DNA from: Maricaulis sp.
GTDB lineage: Bacteria; Pseudomonadota; Alphaproteobacteria; Caulobacterales; Maricaulaceae
Direction of reading: 5' to 3'
Assembly: GCF_015665295.1 (NCBI RefSeq)
Contig: NZ_JADFAJ010000007.1
Coordinates: 1-64,000 of the forward strand
DNA: 64,000 nucleotides
Shown: positions 41,164 to 50,020 of the stretch, piece by piece
Layout of the letters: every line of letters starts with the position of its first letter
Numbering within the stretch: the stretch's first letter is position 1
Made by a program: the position numbers and the translations under genes
Notes under the pieces: model-generated
The model's database searches: none
The model's input: only the letters and a program-made list of their open reading frames with translations
Told to the model about the DNA's origin: nothing

Positions 41164-42012
41164 TCAGAGCGAGGTCCGCACGGTCCAGATCTCCGGGAAA
41201 AAGCGCAGGTCCAGCGCCTTGACCAGATAGGAAACCCCGCCGGTGCCACCCGTGCCGCGGCGATAGCCGATGATGCGCTCGACTGTTTTCATGTGATTGA
41301 AGCGCCATTGCTGGAACTTGTGTTCCAGGTCAACGAGTTTCTCGCCGAGTTCATAGGCTTCCCAATGGGTGTCGCTGTCGTGATAGACCGTGCGCCAGAT
41401 ATCCTCCACCGCCGGACTGGCCTCGTAGGGCTGCGACCAGTCACGCTCCAGCCGGTCGGCGGGAATGTCGTATCCCTTGCGTGACAGCCAGCGCAGCGCC
41501 TCATCCCACAGGCTGGGACTGTTGAGGGCCTCGCTGACCATCTTGTGGGCCGGCGGATTGCTGGCATGGACGCGGGCGAGGGCGCCATTCTTGTTGCCGA
41601 GCCGGTATTCCAGCGTGCGGTACTGGAAGGACTGGAAACCGGACGAGGCCCCCAGCTTGTCGCGGAAGGCGAGATAGTCGGTCGGTGTCATCGTGGCCAG
41701 GACTTCCCAGGCCTGGATCAATTGTTCCTGGACGCGACTGACGCGCGCGAATTTCTTCAAAGCGGGTCCGACATCATCGCGCCGCAAATCGTCAAGCGCA
41801 GCCCCGGTCTCGTGAAGCAACAGTTTCATCCACAATTCGGCGACATGATGGATGATGACGAACAGCATTTCGTCATGCTCGTCGGTGATGGGTTTCTGGG
41901 CCGCCAGCAGCGTGTCGAGCGCGAGATATCCGCCATAGGACATTTCGTCCTTGAAATCCCAGTGGATGTCCTCGCCGGACACGTCCACCCGGGAGGTGAA
42001 GGTCTCGCTCAT
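41164..42012 (-). CDS. kynA: Tryptophan 2,3-dioxygenase
   Basis: 'MSYGGYLALDTLLAAQKP', 'DEMLFVIIHHVAELWMKLLLHE', 'SSGFQSFQYRTLEYRLGNKN', 'GTGGTGGVSYL'. Confidence 0.96.
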   Translation of the reverse strand: MSETFTSRVDVSGEDIHWDFKDEMSYGGYLALDTLLAAQKPITDEHDEMLFVIIHHVAELWMKLLLHETGAALDDLRRDDVGPALKKFARVSRVQEQLIQAWEVLATMTPTDYLAFRDKLGASSGFQSFQYRTLEYRLGNKNGALARVHASNPPAHKMVSEALNSPSLWDEALRWLSRKGYDIPADRLERDWSQPYEASPAVEDIWRTVYHDSDTHWEAYELGEKLVDLEHKFQQWRFNHMKTVERIIGYRRGTGGTGGVSYLVKALDLRFFPEIWTVRTSL

Positions 42013-42176
42013 GCCGCTACTCTCCGTTCTCCGGCCGCGGATCGGATCGACTCGCGAACGCCATCGTCCTTGCGTCGAGGTGTAGGGTCTAACGAGGCCG
42101 ACTGGCAACCGCGATGGATGCTTGTAGCCGGCGGTGAGCTTGCCTAGCTTGCCGCGGCATCGGCAAGGAGACGGAC

Positions 42177-42761
42177 ATGGAAGCGGCGGTTGAACAGACG
42201 GTCTGGGACGTTATCGCGCTCTATCTGCGTCAGGGTTACCTGCACATTCTGCCCAAGGGGCTCGACCATATCCTGTTCGTCCTGGCGCTGTTCTTTGCCT
42301 CGACGCGGATGAAGCCGCTGATCTGGCAGATAACGGCCTTCACGCTCGCTCACACGCTAACCCTCGGTCTCGCCACGCTCGGCTATGTCCGGCTGGACCC
42401 GGCGATTGTCGAGCCGATCATCGCGCTGTCGATTGCCTTCGTCGCCATCGAGAACCTGGTTTTCAGGGACATGACGCGCTGGCGCCCGGCGATCGTCTTT
42501 GCCTTCGGCTTGTTCCACGGGCTGGGCTTTGCCGGTGTGCTGGCCGAGTATGGCCTGCCGCAGGACCAGATCCTGCCATCCCTGCTGAGCTTCAATGTCG
42601 GGGTCGAAGCCGGGCAGCTGACCATTGTCAGCGTGTGCTGGCTTGTCCTGCATCGCTTTGCAGACGCGACCTGGTACCCCTGGCTGGTCCGGATCGCCTC
42701 TGGCGCCATCGCGCTGATGGCGATCTGGTGGACGATCGAACGGGTCTTCCTGGGCGGCTGA
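42177..42761 (+). CDS. HupE/UreJ family membrane protein
   Basis: 'GYLHILPKGLDHILFVLALFF', 'HTLTLGLATLG', 'FGLFHGLGFAGVL'. Confidence 0.9.
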   Translation: MEAAVEQTVWDVIALYLRQGYLHILPKGLDHILFVLALFFASTRMKPLIWQITAFTLAHTLTLGLATLGYVRLDPAIVEPIIALSIAFVAIENLVFRDMTRWRPAIVFAFGLFHGLGFAGVLAEYGLPQDQILPSLLSFNVGVEAGQLTIVSVCWLVLHRFADATWYPWLVRIASGAIALMAIWWTIERVFLGG

Positions 42762-42786
42762 TCCCGGTCCGACCTGGCAGCAACGA

Positions 42787-42818
42787 AAAAGGGCGGCGCC
42801 GGATGACGCCGCCCTTTT
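42787..42818. terminator. Bidirectional intrinsic terminator between convergent genes
   Basis: Perfect 12-bp stem AAAAGGGCGGCG-CCGGATGA-CGCCGCCCTTTT with A/T-flanked ends. Confidence 0.9.
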
Positions 42819-42839
42819 CATGTGTCTGTCTCTCAGGGC

Positions 42840-44702
42840 CTACCAGCCGCAATCGCGGTCGGCATTGGCTTGCTGCAGGTGGTTCATGAGCGGCTGGAAG
42901 TAGGCGATGATGGCCGAGCCATCCATCTCGCGGGTACCGGTGAAGGCTTCCAGCGCGTCCGGCCAGGGCTGGCTGGCACCCATTTCCATCATCGCGTTGA
43001 AGCGGGCACCGACTTCCTCATTGCCGTAAATCGAACAGCGATGCAGCGGGCCTTCCCAGCCGGCCATTTCACAGGCGGCTTCATGAAACTGGAACTGCAT
43101 GATGAAGCTCAGGAAGTAGCGCAGATAGGGCACATTGTTGGCGATGTGATACTTCGAGCCCGGATCGAAGGCACCGTCACCGCGCTCAACCGGCGGCACA
43201 ATGCCCTGATAGTTTTCGCGCAACTCCCACCAGGCGTCATTATAGTCTTCCGGCTGGATCTCGCCGCGCAGCACGCGCCAGCGCCACTGGTCCATCATGA
43301 TGGCGAAGGGCAGGAAGGCGATCTTGTCGAGGGCGGTATCCATCAGCAGGCCGAGATCCGCCGAGGCGTCCGGCACATCGGCCGGATCGAGCAGACCGAT
43401 CTGGACCAGATAATCCGGTGTCACCGAGAGCGCGATAAAGTCGCCGATGGCCTCGTGGAAGCCATCATGGGCGCCGTTCTGGAAGAGGAAGTCCTGCTGA
43501 TTGTAGGCGCGCTGGTAGAAATTGTGTCCCAGCTCGTGGTGCACGGTGACGAAGTCATCGGCATTGACGCGGGTACACATCTTGATGCGCAGATCATCAA
43601 CGCTGTCGAGATTCCAGGCCGAGGCGTGGCAGGCGACTTGCCGGTCACGCGGCTGGGTGATCAGGGAGCGTTCCCAGAACGTGTCCGGGAGCTCTTCCAT
43701 ACCGAGCGAGGTGAAGAAGGTTTCCGCCGTTTCCGTCATGCGGATCGGATCATAGTCGGCATCGACCAGCAATTGCGTCAGGTCATAGGCCGGACCGGCA
43801 TCACTGACCGAGGCGACATCACTCAGCGCGGCCCAGGACTGGGCCCACATATTGCCCAGCAGGTCAGCCCGGATCGGCCCTTCAGCCGCCTGGACCTCGT
43901 CGCCATAAAGCTCGTTCAGATCGTCGCGGACATAACAGTGGAGCTGCTCATAGAGCGGCTCGACCTGGCCCCACAGACGCTCGACCTCGGCTTCCATCGC
44001 GGCGGCCGGCATATCGTAGTTCGACAGCCACATTTCAGCGAGATCGGAGAAACCCAGATCGCGGGCGCCGGCATTGGCGATCTCCACCATCTCGGCATAG
44101 TCCGTCGCCATCTGTTCGGGACCATAGCTGTCGCGCCAGCCGGCCCAGACATGGGCGAGGAATTCCGGATCGCGGCTGGTCCGCATGATGTTTTCCAGCT
44201 CATTGTGATCGACCATTTCACCGTCGATTTCCATCAGGCCGGTGGAGTAGGCGGACCCCATACGCGTTGACAATTCCGACAGGCGCGCGGCCGCGGCACT
44301 GTCTGACGGTGCCGGGAGTGTGATGCCGGCACGCAGGACATTCATCTTGCGGGACATCTCGGTGGTCAGTTCGAGCTCGTTGTAGCGTGCGGTCTCGGTC
44401 GCCAGGCGCACAGCCATCTCGGTGCCCTGTGTCGACATCCGCTCGAGCAGCCAGTTGGTGTCATAGGTGATGAAGTTGTTCTGCACCCAGGCCGTTCGCG
44501 CGCCGAATTCGCTGAAAGCGCGCAGTTCGGTCTCCGCGTCGGTCAGGAAGCGCTCGGCATCGGCGAGCGTGACCGCGGTATCTGTCGGCGTGTTCGCCGC
44601 GTAGCTGTCGCCCGTTCCCGCCGGGGGTTCGGTCGGGGCGCTGCACCCCGCCATAACAGCCAGAAGGGCGCCGGAGGCGACGCCTGCCATCAATCGTTTC
44701 AT
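42840..44702 (-). CDS. M2 family (ACE-like) metallopeptidase lipoprotein
   Basis: Zinc motif HHELGHNFYQRAY, 'NDGFHEAIGD'-like 'GAHDGFHEAIGDFI', lipobox VMAGC. Confidence 0.93.
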   Translation of the reverse strand: MKRLMAGVASGALLAVMAGCSAPTEPPAGTGDSYAANTPTDTAVTLADAERFLTDAETELRAFSEFGARTAWVQNNFITYDTNWLLERMSTQGTEMAVRLATETARYNELELTTEMSRKMNVLRAGITLPAPSDSAAAARLSELSTRMGSAYSTGLMEIDGEMVDHNELENIMRTSRDPEFLAHVWAGWRDSYGPEQMATDYAEMVEIANAGARDLGFSDLAEMWLSNYDMPAAAMEAEVERLWGQVEPLYEQLHCYVRDDLNELYGDEVQAAEGPIRADLLGNMWAQSWAALSDVASVSDAGPAYDLTQLLVDADYDPIRMTETAETFFTSLGMEELPDTFWERSLITQPRDRQVACHASAWNLDSVDDLRIKMCTRVNADDFVTVHHELGHNFYQRAYNQQDFLFQNGAHDGFHEAIGDFIALSVTPDYLVQIGLLDPADVPDASADLGLLMDTALDKIAFLPFAIMMDQWRWRVLRGEIQPEDYNDAWWELRENYQGIVPPVERGDGAFDPGSKYHIANNVPYLRYFLSFIMQFQFHEAACEMAGWEGPLHRCSIYGNEEVGARFNAMMEMGASQPWPDALEAFTGTREMDGSAIIAYFQPLMNHLQQANADRDCGW

Positions 44703-44809
44703 GGTTTCTCTCCCCATCTGTCCTGAGACAGAAATGACTCCTGACCTCTATGGTGAAGCGCGCTTCGTGCACGTCAAGCGGTCAAAGCGGGGCAATGCGT
44801 CCGAGATTC

Positions 44810-45223
44810 TCAAATCTTGTTGAGAATTTCCGCTTCAGCCATCAGGGCAAAAAGTGAGTCGTTGGTCATTTCTGCCGGATTGAACTTGTCATTCCCGGAA
44901 TACTTGGAAACCAGCCCGCGATTTTGTTCATTGTCGGCAAAATACGCCATGGACCAGACGTGAAAGGCACGCTGGGTCACCTGGTCGCAACTCACTAGCT
45001 GTACCGCATTATGCCGCGGGTCGGCGCAGATCCGGTGATAGGTCCGGCTGATCGCGCTGCGGCTGCCTTCGAGGGTCTGCAGGAACCAGCTTCCGTCGAA
45101 CCAGAGCGCGCCGGTAATGTTGTCCGCCTTGTTCTTGCGGCGGGCCGTTTCGAGGATCTGGTCGATATCCATATCGACTTCGCGGTTTGCACGGCTGAAA
45201 TAAATGAGACGGGTCAGAAACAT
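44810..45223 (-). CDS. Stand-alone BLUF-domain blue-light photoreceptor
   Basis: 'LTRLIYFSRA', 'NITGALWFDGSWFLQTLEG' and 'HVWSMAYF' retain the Tyr, Asn, Gln and Trp/Met of BLUF domains. Confidence 0.9.
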   Translation of the reverse strand: MFLTRLIYFSRANREVDMDIDQILETARRKNKADNITGALWFDGSWFLQTLEGSRSAISRTYHRICADPRHNAVQLVSCDQVTQRAFHVWSMAYFADNEQNRGLVSKYSGNDKFNPAEMTNDSLFALMAEAEILNKI

Positions 45224-45296
45224 GGCGGGCTCCAGTGGCGTCAAGCCAGCTTACATCGCCATGACTCGGGTGCAATCGAATAGGGCGTGCTGACGC

Positions 45297-45746
45297 TCAA
45301 CCGCCACGCTTCAGGGTTTGCATCACCTTTTCCATCCCGTCGAGAAATGCGGAGCGATCGCGCGGGCCAAAGGGTTTGGCGCCGGACGTCATGGCCCCGG
45401 CTTCGCGCAGGTCGGTCATCAGGTTCCGGGTCGCCAGCGAGGCGCCGATATTGTCGGCAGTCCAAAGCTTGCCGCGCGGATCGAGGCCCAGGGCGCCGGC
45501 CTTGATGCAGCGATCGGCGAGCGGAATATCCGCCGTGATGAAGACATCGCCCGGACCGATCTGCTCGGCGATCCAGTCATCGGCGGCGTCGAGACGCCCT
45601 TCGACAATGACCAGCCTGGCCCATTGCGAATTGGGACGCCGCAGCCCGCCATCACAGACGAAGAGCATCTCGCATCGGTGCCGCTCTCCGACACGGATGA
45701 TCTCGTCCTTTACCGGACAGGCGTCGGCATCGACATAGATGGTCAT
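45297..45746 (-). CDS. YaiI/YqxD family (DUF188) protein
   Basis: '[21 protein letters not shown]', '[20 protein letters not shown]', '[11 protein letters not shown]'. Confidence 0.93.
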   Translation of the reverse strand: MTIYVDADACPVKDEIIRVGERHRCEMLFVCDGGLRRPNSQWARLVIVEGRLDAADDWIAEQIGPGDVFITADIPLADRCIKAGALGLDPRGKLWTADNIGASLATRNLMTDLREAGAMTSGAKPFGPRDRSAFLDGMEKVMQTLKRGG

Positions 45747-45750
45747 GGCC

Positions 45751-46881
45751 CTAGAGCTCGCCCACCAGGGCCAGCATGGCGTCCAGATTGGCGGCGCCGA
45801 GCTTGCGACAGCGCTCCGGCGACCAGCCGAATTCCGGGTCGGGCAGATCGGCATTATCCTTGAAGGGCATTTCCAGCGTCATTGCCAGGCATTTGAATTC
45901 ATTGGCGAGATAATTGGTGCAGATGGACAGGTCCGCCGTGCCCGGCGCATCGACATCATAGCCGTGCTCGGTCTGGAAGTCCGGACTGGCGAGGCAGAGC
46001 GCGTCCTTGTAGGCGTCCAGCAAGTCCTGGCCTCGGGAGTCGAAATTCGGGGCCCCTTCGCCGCCGGCGATGAAATTATGGGGAAGCGCCTCATCGCCAT
46101 GGACATCGAGTGCGAGATCGATACCGGTATCGCGCATCCGGCCCAGGACATGGAAGACTTCCGGGGAAGTCTCCGGCGTCGCCTTGTCCCACTCGCGATT
46201 GAGATTGACGCCCTTGGCATTGGTGCGCAGGTGCCCGCGCTTCGAGCCGTCCGGATTCATGTTGGGCACGATATGAAAGACGGCCTGCTCGCGCAGCTTG
46301 CGGGCGACCGGGTCGTCATCATCAAGCAGGCGACCGAGAAAGCCTTCCATCCACCACTCTGCCATGGTCTCGCCGGGATGCTGGCGGGCGGTGACCCAGA
46401 TGGTTCGCGTGGCACTGTCGGCCTCGCCGACCGTCATGAGGTCGATGGCCTGTCCGTCCAGGGTTTCACCGAGCACTTCCAGTTCGACGGCGTGGTGCAA
46501 TTGCGCCCAGGCGATCAGGTCCTGGTGCCGCTCCATCGAGAAAGGCGCGAAATAGGCAAACCAGACCGTATCGGCTTCAGGAACATGGTGCAGGGTCAGA
46601 ACGCCGTCGGCGTAGTCCGTGTCGATCCGGAACCAGGTCTCGCGATCATAGGAGGCGCAGGCCTGATAGTCCGTCCAGCCTTCCAGATAGGCGGCTCCAC
46701 CGGCGTTCTCGATTGCCATGGTGAGCTGCTCGCCCATCGCTCCGGTGACCCGGAAATGGAACCATTGATAGAAATCCGAGCCATTGTCCTTGCGGATTTC
46801 CAGACGGATGCGACCGGGATCAGCGGCGTCGAGCACCTCGATATTGCCGCTGTCGAAGGCGTCGGTGATGTGAAGGCCCAT
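45751..46881 (-). CDS. M14 family zinc carboxypeptidase, cytosolic-carboxypeptidase-like (CCP)
   Basis: N-terminal beta domain then '[19 protein letters not shown]', '[26 protein letters not shown]', 'DVHGDE'. Confidence 0.9.
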   Translation of the reverse strand: MGLHITDAFDSGNIEVLDAADPGRIRLEIRKDNGSDFYQWFHFRVTGAMGEQLTMAIENAGGAAYLEGWTDYQACASYDRETWFRIDTDYADGVLTLHHVPEADTVWFAYFAPFSMERHQDLIAWAQLHHAVELEVLGETLDGQAIDLMTVGEADSATRTIWVTARQHPGETMAEWWMEGFLGRLLDDDDPVARKLREQAVFHIVPNMNPDGSKRGHLRTNAKGVNLNREWDKATPETSPEVFHVLGRMRDTGIDLALDVHGDEALPHNFIAGGEGAPNFDSRGQDLLDAYKDALCLASPDFQTEHGYDVDAPGTADLSICTNYLANEFKCLAMTLEMPFKDNADLPDPEFGWSPERCRKLGAANLDAMLALVGEL

Positions 46882-47013
46882 GTCTGGCTCCGCTTTCCTC
46901 GCTAAAGGGTGACTCGCATGTGAAGCTGATAGACCATATCGCTCCGCCACGCGACGGCGCACCTGCGTCGGGCGGAGGCCGGCAGACCGGCGAATGGCTC
47001 TGGAGACACACGC

Positions 47014-47499
47014 ATGATGATCTGGATTTCGCGGGCAATCCGCTTTGGCCTGCCGCTCTTTGTATCGGCAATTTTTCTCGACTCGCTGCGCTACAAGTTC
47101 ACGGACGCGCCCGAGACGCAGGTGATTTTCGGTCGCCTCGATGGCTGGGCGTCCAGCCTGGGCGCGGCGGGTCTGTTCGACCATGCCGGCCTGTTCAGCC
47201 AATACGTCATCGGATCGGCGGAACTTGTTGCTTCTGCGCTCCTATTGATCGGCTTCATACCTGCCCTGAGCCGTTTTCAGGTAATCGGAAGCGCCCTCGG
47301 TATCGCCATCATGACCGGCGCGATCAGCTTCCACCTGTTCACGCCGCTCGGCATTGATCCCAACAGTGATGGCGGCGGGCTGTTCGTGGCCGCCTGTCTG
47401 GTCTGGCTGTCCTGCGTGACCCTGCTGGCCATCAAGCGTCAGGAAGCACTGGCGCTCGGCTGTGATCTTGCGCGCGCGATCATTCCCGCCAGACGATAG
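47014..47499 (+). CDS. DoxX-like membrane protein
   Basis: Four predicted TM helices with DoxX-like pattern (PLFVSAIFLDSLRYKF...GSAELVASALLLIG). Confidence 0.6.
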   Translation: MMIWISRAIRFGLPLFVSAIFLDSLRYKFTDAPETQVIFGRLDGWASSLGAAGLFDHAGLFSQYVIGSAELVASALLLIGFIPALSRFQVIGSALGIAIMTGAISFHLFTPLGIDPNSDGGGLFVAACLVWLSCVTLLAIKRQEALALGCDLARAIIPARR

Positions 47500-48116
47500 G
47501 CCAGCAACAAGGCGAGAATTCCTCCATGAATCCAGGGGCCGAACTGGTTGCCCTTGACCATGAAGCCGTGGTGGAGAACGGCCAGGATGGCGAGCGGGTA
47601 AACCAGCCGGTGCAGGCCCTGCCAGCGCCGGCTGCCGAGCCAGCGCTGCATGCGGTTGAACGAGGTGATCGCCAACGGAACCAGCAGCACAAAGGCCGTC
47701 ATGCCGAGCGTGATGTAGATCCGCTCGGCAACATCGCGCCACAGACCGGCGAGGGCACCCGACACGCTCATTCCGGCTGCCAGGAAAAGGTCGAGACCGA
47801 GATAGGCCAGGATGTGCAGGAGCGCATACCAGAAGGCCGCCAGGCCGATCCGGCGCCGGATCATCATGACCGGTCCCCATCGCGTGATATCGCGGACCGG
47901 CGTCACCGCCAGCGAGACCAGGAGGATACGGATCGCCGTATCGCCGAGGAAGCGATGGGTCGTCTCGATGGGGTTGAAGCCGAGATCATGATTGCCGCCG
48001 GTGAGCAGCATCGTCCACTGCCAGGCCAGCCACAGGCCCGGCAGGGCGAGCAGCCAGAAGGCCAGCGGCTTCATGATGTGTCGGCTGAAGGTCCGAAGGA
48101 CCGGATTGCGGGCCAT
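47439..48116 (-). CDS. msrQ: Protein-methionine-sulfoxide reductase heme-binding subunit
   Basis: Six-TM ferric-reductase-like protein: 'RIGLAAFWYALLHILAYLGLD', 'WQGLHRLVYPLAILAVLHH'; next to msrP. Confidence 0.93.
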   Translation of the reverse strand: MARNPVLRTFSRHIMKPLAFWLLALPGLWLAWQWTMLLTGGNHDLGFNPIETTHRFLGDTAIRILLVSLAVTPVRDITRWGPVMMIRRRIGLAAFWYALLHILAYLGLDLFLAAGMSVSGALAGLWRDVAERIYITLGMTAFVLLVPLAITSFNRMQRWLGSRRWQGLHRLVYPLAILAVLHHGFMVKGNQFGPWIHGGILALLLAYRLAGMIARARSQPSASAS

Positions 48117-48138
48117 GCTGGTTGCGCTTCCCGTTGGC

Positions 48139-49122
48139 CTAGTGGTTCTCGATCAGGTCCATGCCGGCATACATGTGGGCGACCTGTTCGGCATAACCGT
48201 TGAACATTTCGGTATCACGGCGGGCAAAGACATTGCCGCCGATGACCCGCTCCGAGGCCTGGCTCCAGCGCGGATGGGCGCGGTTCGGATTGACGTTGGA
48301 ATAGAAGCCGTACTCATGGGGGGCTGACCGGTTCCAGCTGGTCTCCGGCTGTTCCGAAACAAAGCGGATCTTCACAATCGACTTGATCGATTTGTAGCCA
48401 TATTTCCACGGCACAACGAGGCGGACCGGGGCGCCATTCTGGTTCGGCAGCACCTCGCCATAAAGTCCGACCGCCAGGAAGGCGAGCTCATTCATGGCCT
48501 CATCCATGCGCAGCCCCTCGACATAGGGCCAGTCCAGCACCCGAAAGCGCGTGCCGCGCATTTCGTCGCGATCGAGCCGGGTTTCGAACTGGACATAGCG
48601 GGCATCGGAGGTCGGCTGGAAAGCGGCCAGGACCTGCGCCAGCGGCACACCGACCCAGGGGATCACCATGGACCAGGCCTCGACACAGCGAAGCCGGTAT
48701 ATGCGTTCCTCGAGCGCCGAAAAATCGACCACGTCTTCAAGCGAAAACACACCGGTCCGGTCAGCATGTCCTTCGACCCCGATGGTCCAGGGATCGGTGG
48801 TCATCGCGTCGGAATAGCGCGCCGGATCATCCTTGCCGACGCCGAATTCGTAGAAATTATTGTAGCCCGTGACAGCCGGGTAGGGCGTCTGCTCGTCGGC
48901 AACCGTATACCGGGTCGGTGTATAGGACAAAGCCCCGCTGGTCGGACGCGCGCCGGCTGCCACGGTCTGTGCGGCCTGAGATGTCTGGGCCTCGCAGCCG
49001 GCCAGCCCGCTCAATGCCAGCGCGCCGCCGGAGGCGATGATCTTGCGGCGATTCAGAAAGAGGCCCTTGGGCGTAATCTCGGTTTCCCGACTCTGCCAGG
49101 GGCGGTTTTTGCGAATGAACAT
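48139..49122 (-). CDS. msrP: Protein-methionine-sulfoxide reductase catalytic subunit
   Basis: Tat-like signal NRRKIIASGG; 'NNFYEFGVGKDDPA', 'YRLRCVEAWSMVIPWVGVPL', 'VPWKYGYKSIKSIVKI'. Confidence 0.95.
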   Translation of the reverse strand: MFIRKNRPWQSRETEITPKGLFLNRRKIIASGGALALSGLAGCEAQTSQAAQTVAAGARPTSGALSYTPTRYTVADEQTPYPAVTGYNNFYEFGVGKDDPARYSDAMTTDPWTIGVEGHADRTGVFSLEDVVDFSALEERIYRLRCVEAWSMVIPWVGVPLAQVLAAFQPTSDARYVQFETRLDRDEMRGTRFRVLDWPYVEGLRMDEAMNELAFLAVGLYGEVLPNQNGAPVRLVVPWKYGYKSIKSIVKIRFVSEQPETSWNRSAPHEYGFYSNVNPNRAHPRWSQASERVIGGNVFARRDTEMFNGYAEQVAHMYAGMDLIENH

Positions 49123-49249
49123 GTTTTGGTATCCGTGCCTGCTTGCTTAAAGAAATAGGGCAATTTGCGCCGACGTCTTCCCCTTCAACGGTTTCGTGAT
49201 GATTGCAGGCGAGGATGTTATTCCTGATCACGATCTGCGGGAGGCGCGG

Positions 49250-49987
49250 ATGTTGCGGAACATGCTGAACATATTGTTCGCAATTGCGGGCGCGCTGGGT
49301 GTTGCGGGCACGGCCCCGGCTGACGGGCCGATCACCTGGCATAGTGAAAACATACAGTTGCTCAAGGGGTTCGACTATGAACTCGGGCCCGAGGCGCGAA
49401 CGATCATGACGCTCGAGCATGCCCATCGCTCCGACTGGGGAGATGTGTTCGTGTTTGCCGACATCACCTTCGAGCCTGATGGCGATATCCAGGCCTATGG
49501 CGAGATCACGCCGCGCCTGTCCCTGTCCCGGCTGAGCGGTCGGGCCTGGTCCGCCGGTCCGGTGAGTGATGTCCTGCTGGCCCTGAACTATGAACGCGGC
49601 GAGCAGGGTGTGGAGCGCTATCTCGGTGGCATCGCCGCGGATCTCGACATCGAGGGATTCCGCGTCTTCCGGGTGCACGCCTTTTTGCGCGATGATCCGC
49701 GCCGCGACGGCACCACGGGCCAGCTCACAATTGTCTGGAACCGGCCATTCACGCTCGGTGAGGAACAGTTTCTCGCCGAGGGATTTGCCGATATTGCCGG
49801 GGCGGAAGGCAGTGGCGTCGCCAATCAATTGGTTGTGCCACGGCTTCTGTGGGATGTTGGTGCGCACTACGGCACGGCCGGGCGGATATGGCTCGGGCTT
49901 GAATGGCAGTACTGGCACAACAAGTTTGGCGTTGACGGCGTCACTGAATCCGTGCCGCAAGTGCAATTGAAATGGGTGTTGCACTAG
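49250..49987 (+). CDS. Outer-membrane Tsx-like/DUF5020-type protein
   Basis: Signal peptide, repeated amphipathic strands, 'LLWDVGAHYGTAGRIWLGLEWQYWHNKFGVDGVTESVPQVQLKWVLH' C-terminus. Confidence 0.7.
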   Translation: MLRNMLNILFAIAGALGVAGTAPADGPITWHSENIQLLKGFDYELGPEARTIMTLEHAHRSDWGDVFVFADITFEPDGDIQAYGEITPRLSLSRLSGRAWSAGPVSDVLLALNYERGEQGVERYLGGIAADLDIEGFRVFRVHAFLRDDPRRDGTTGQLTIVWNRPFTLGEEQFLAEGFADIAGAEGSGVANQLVVPRLLWDVGAHYGTAGRIWLGLEWQYWHNKFGVDGVTESVPQVQLKWVLH

Positions 49988-50020
49988 GCGCGCCCTCCAG
50001 CCGCCTGACAGGGGTCTTCA

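Noticed and set aside
42822-44270. 482-aa plus-strand ORF opposite the M2 peptidase
   Set aside because: Antisense of a gene with an intact HHELGH zinc motif; spans the bidirectional terminator region.
48857-49984. 375-aa minus-strand ORF across msrP 5' end and the OMP gene
   Set aside because: Runs antisense to the OMP gene and out of frame with msrP; no domain.
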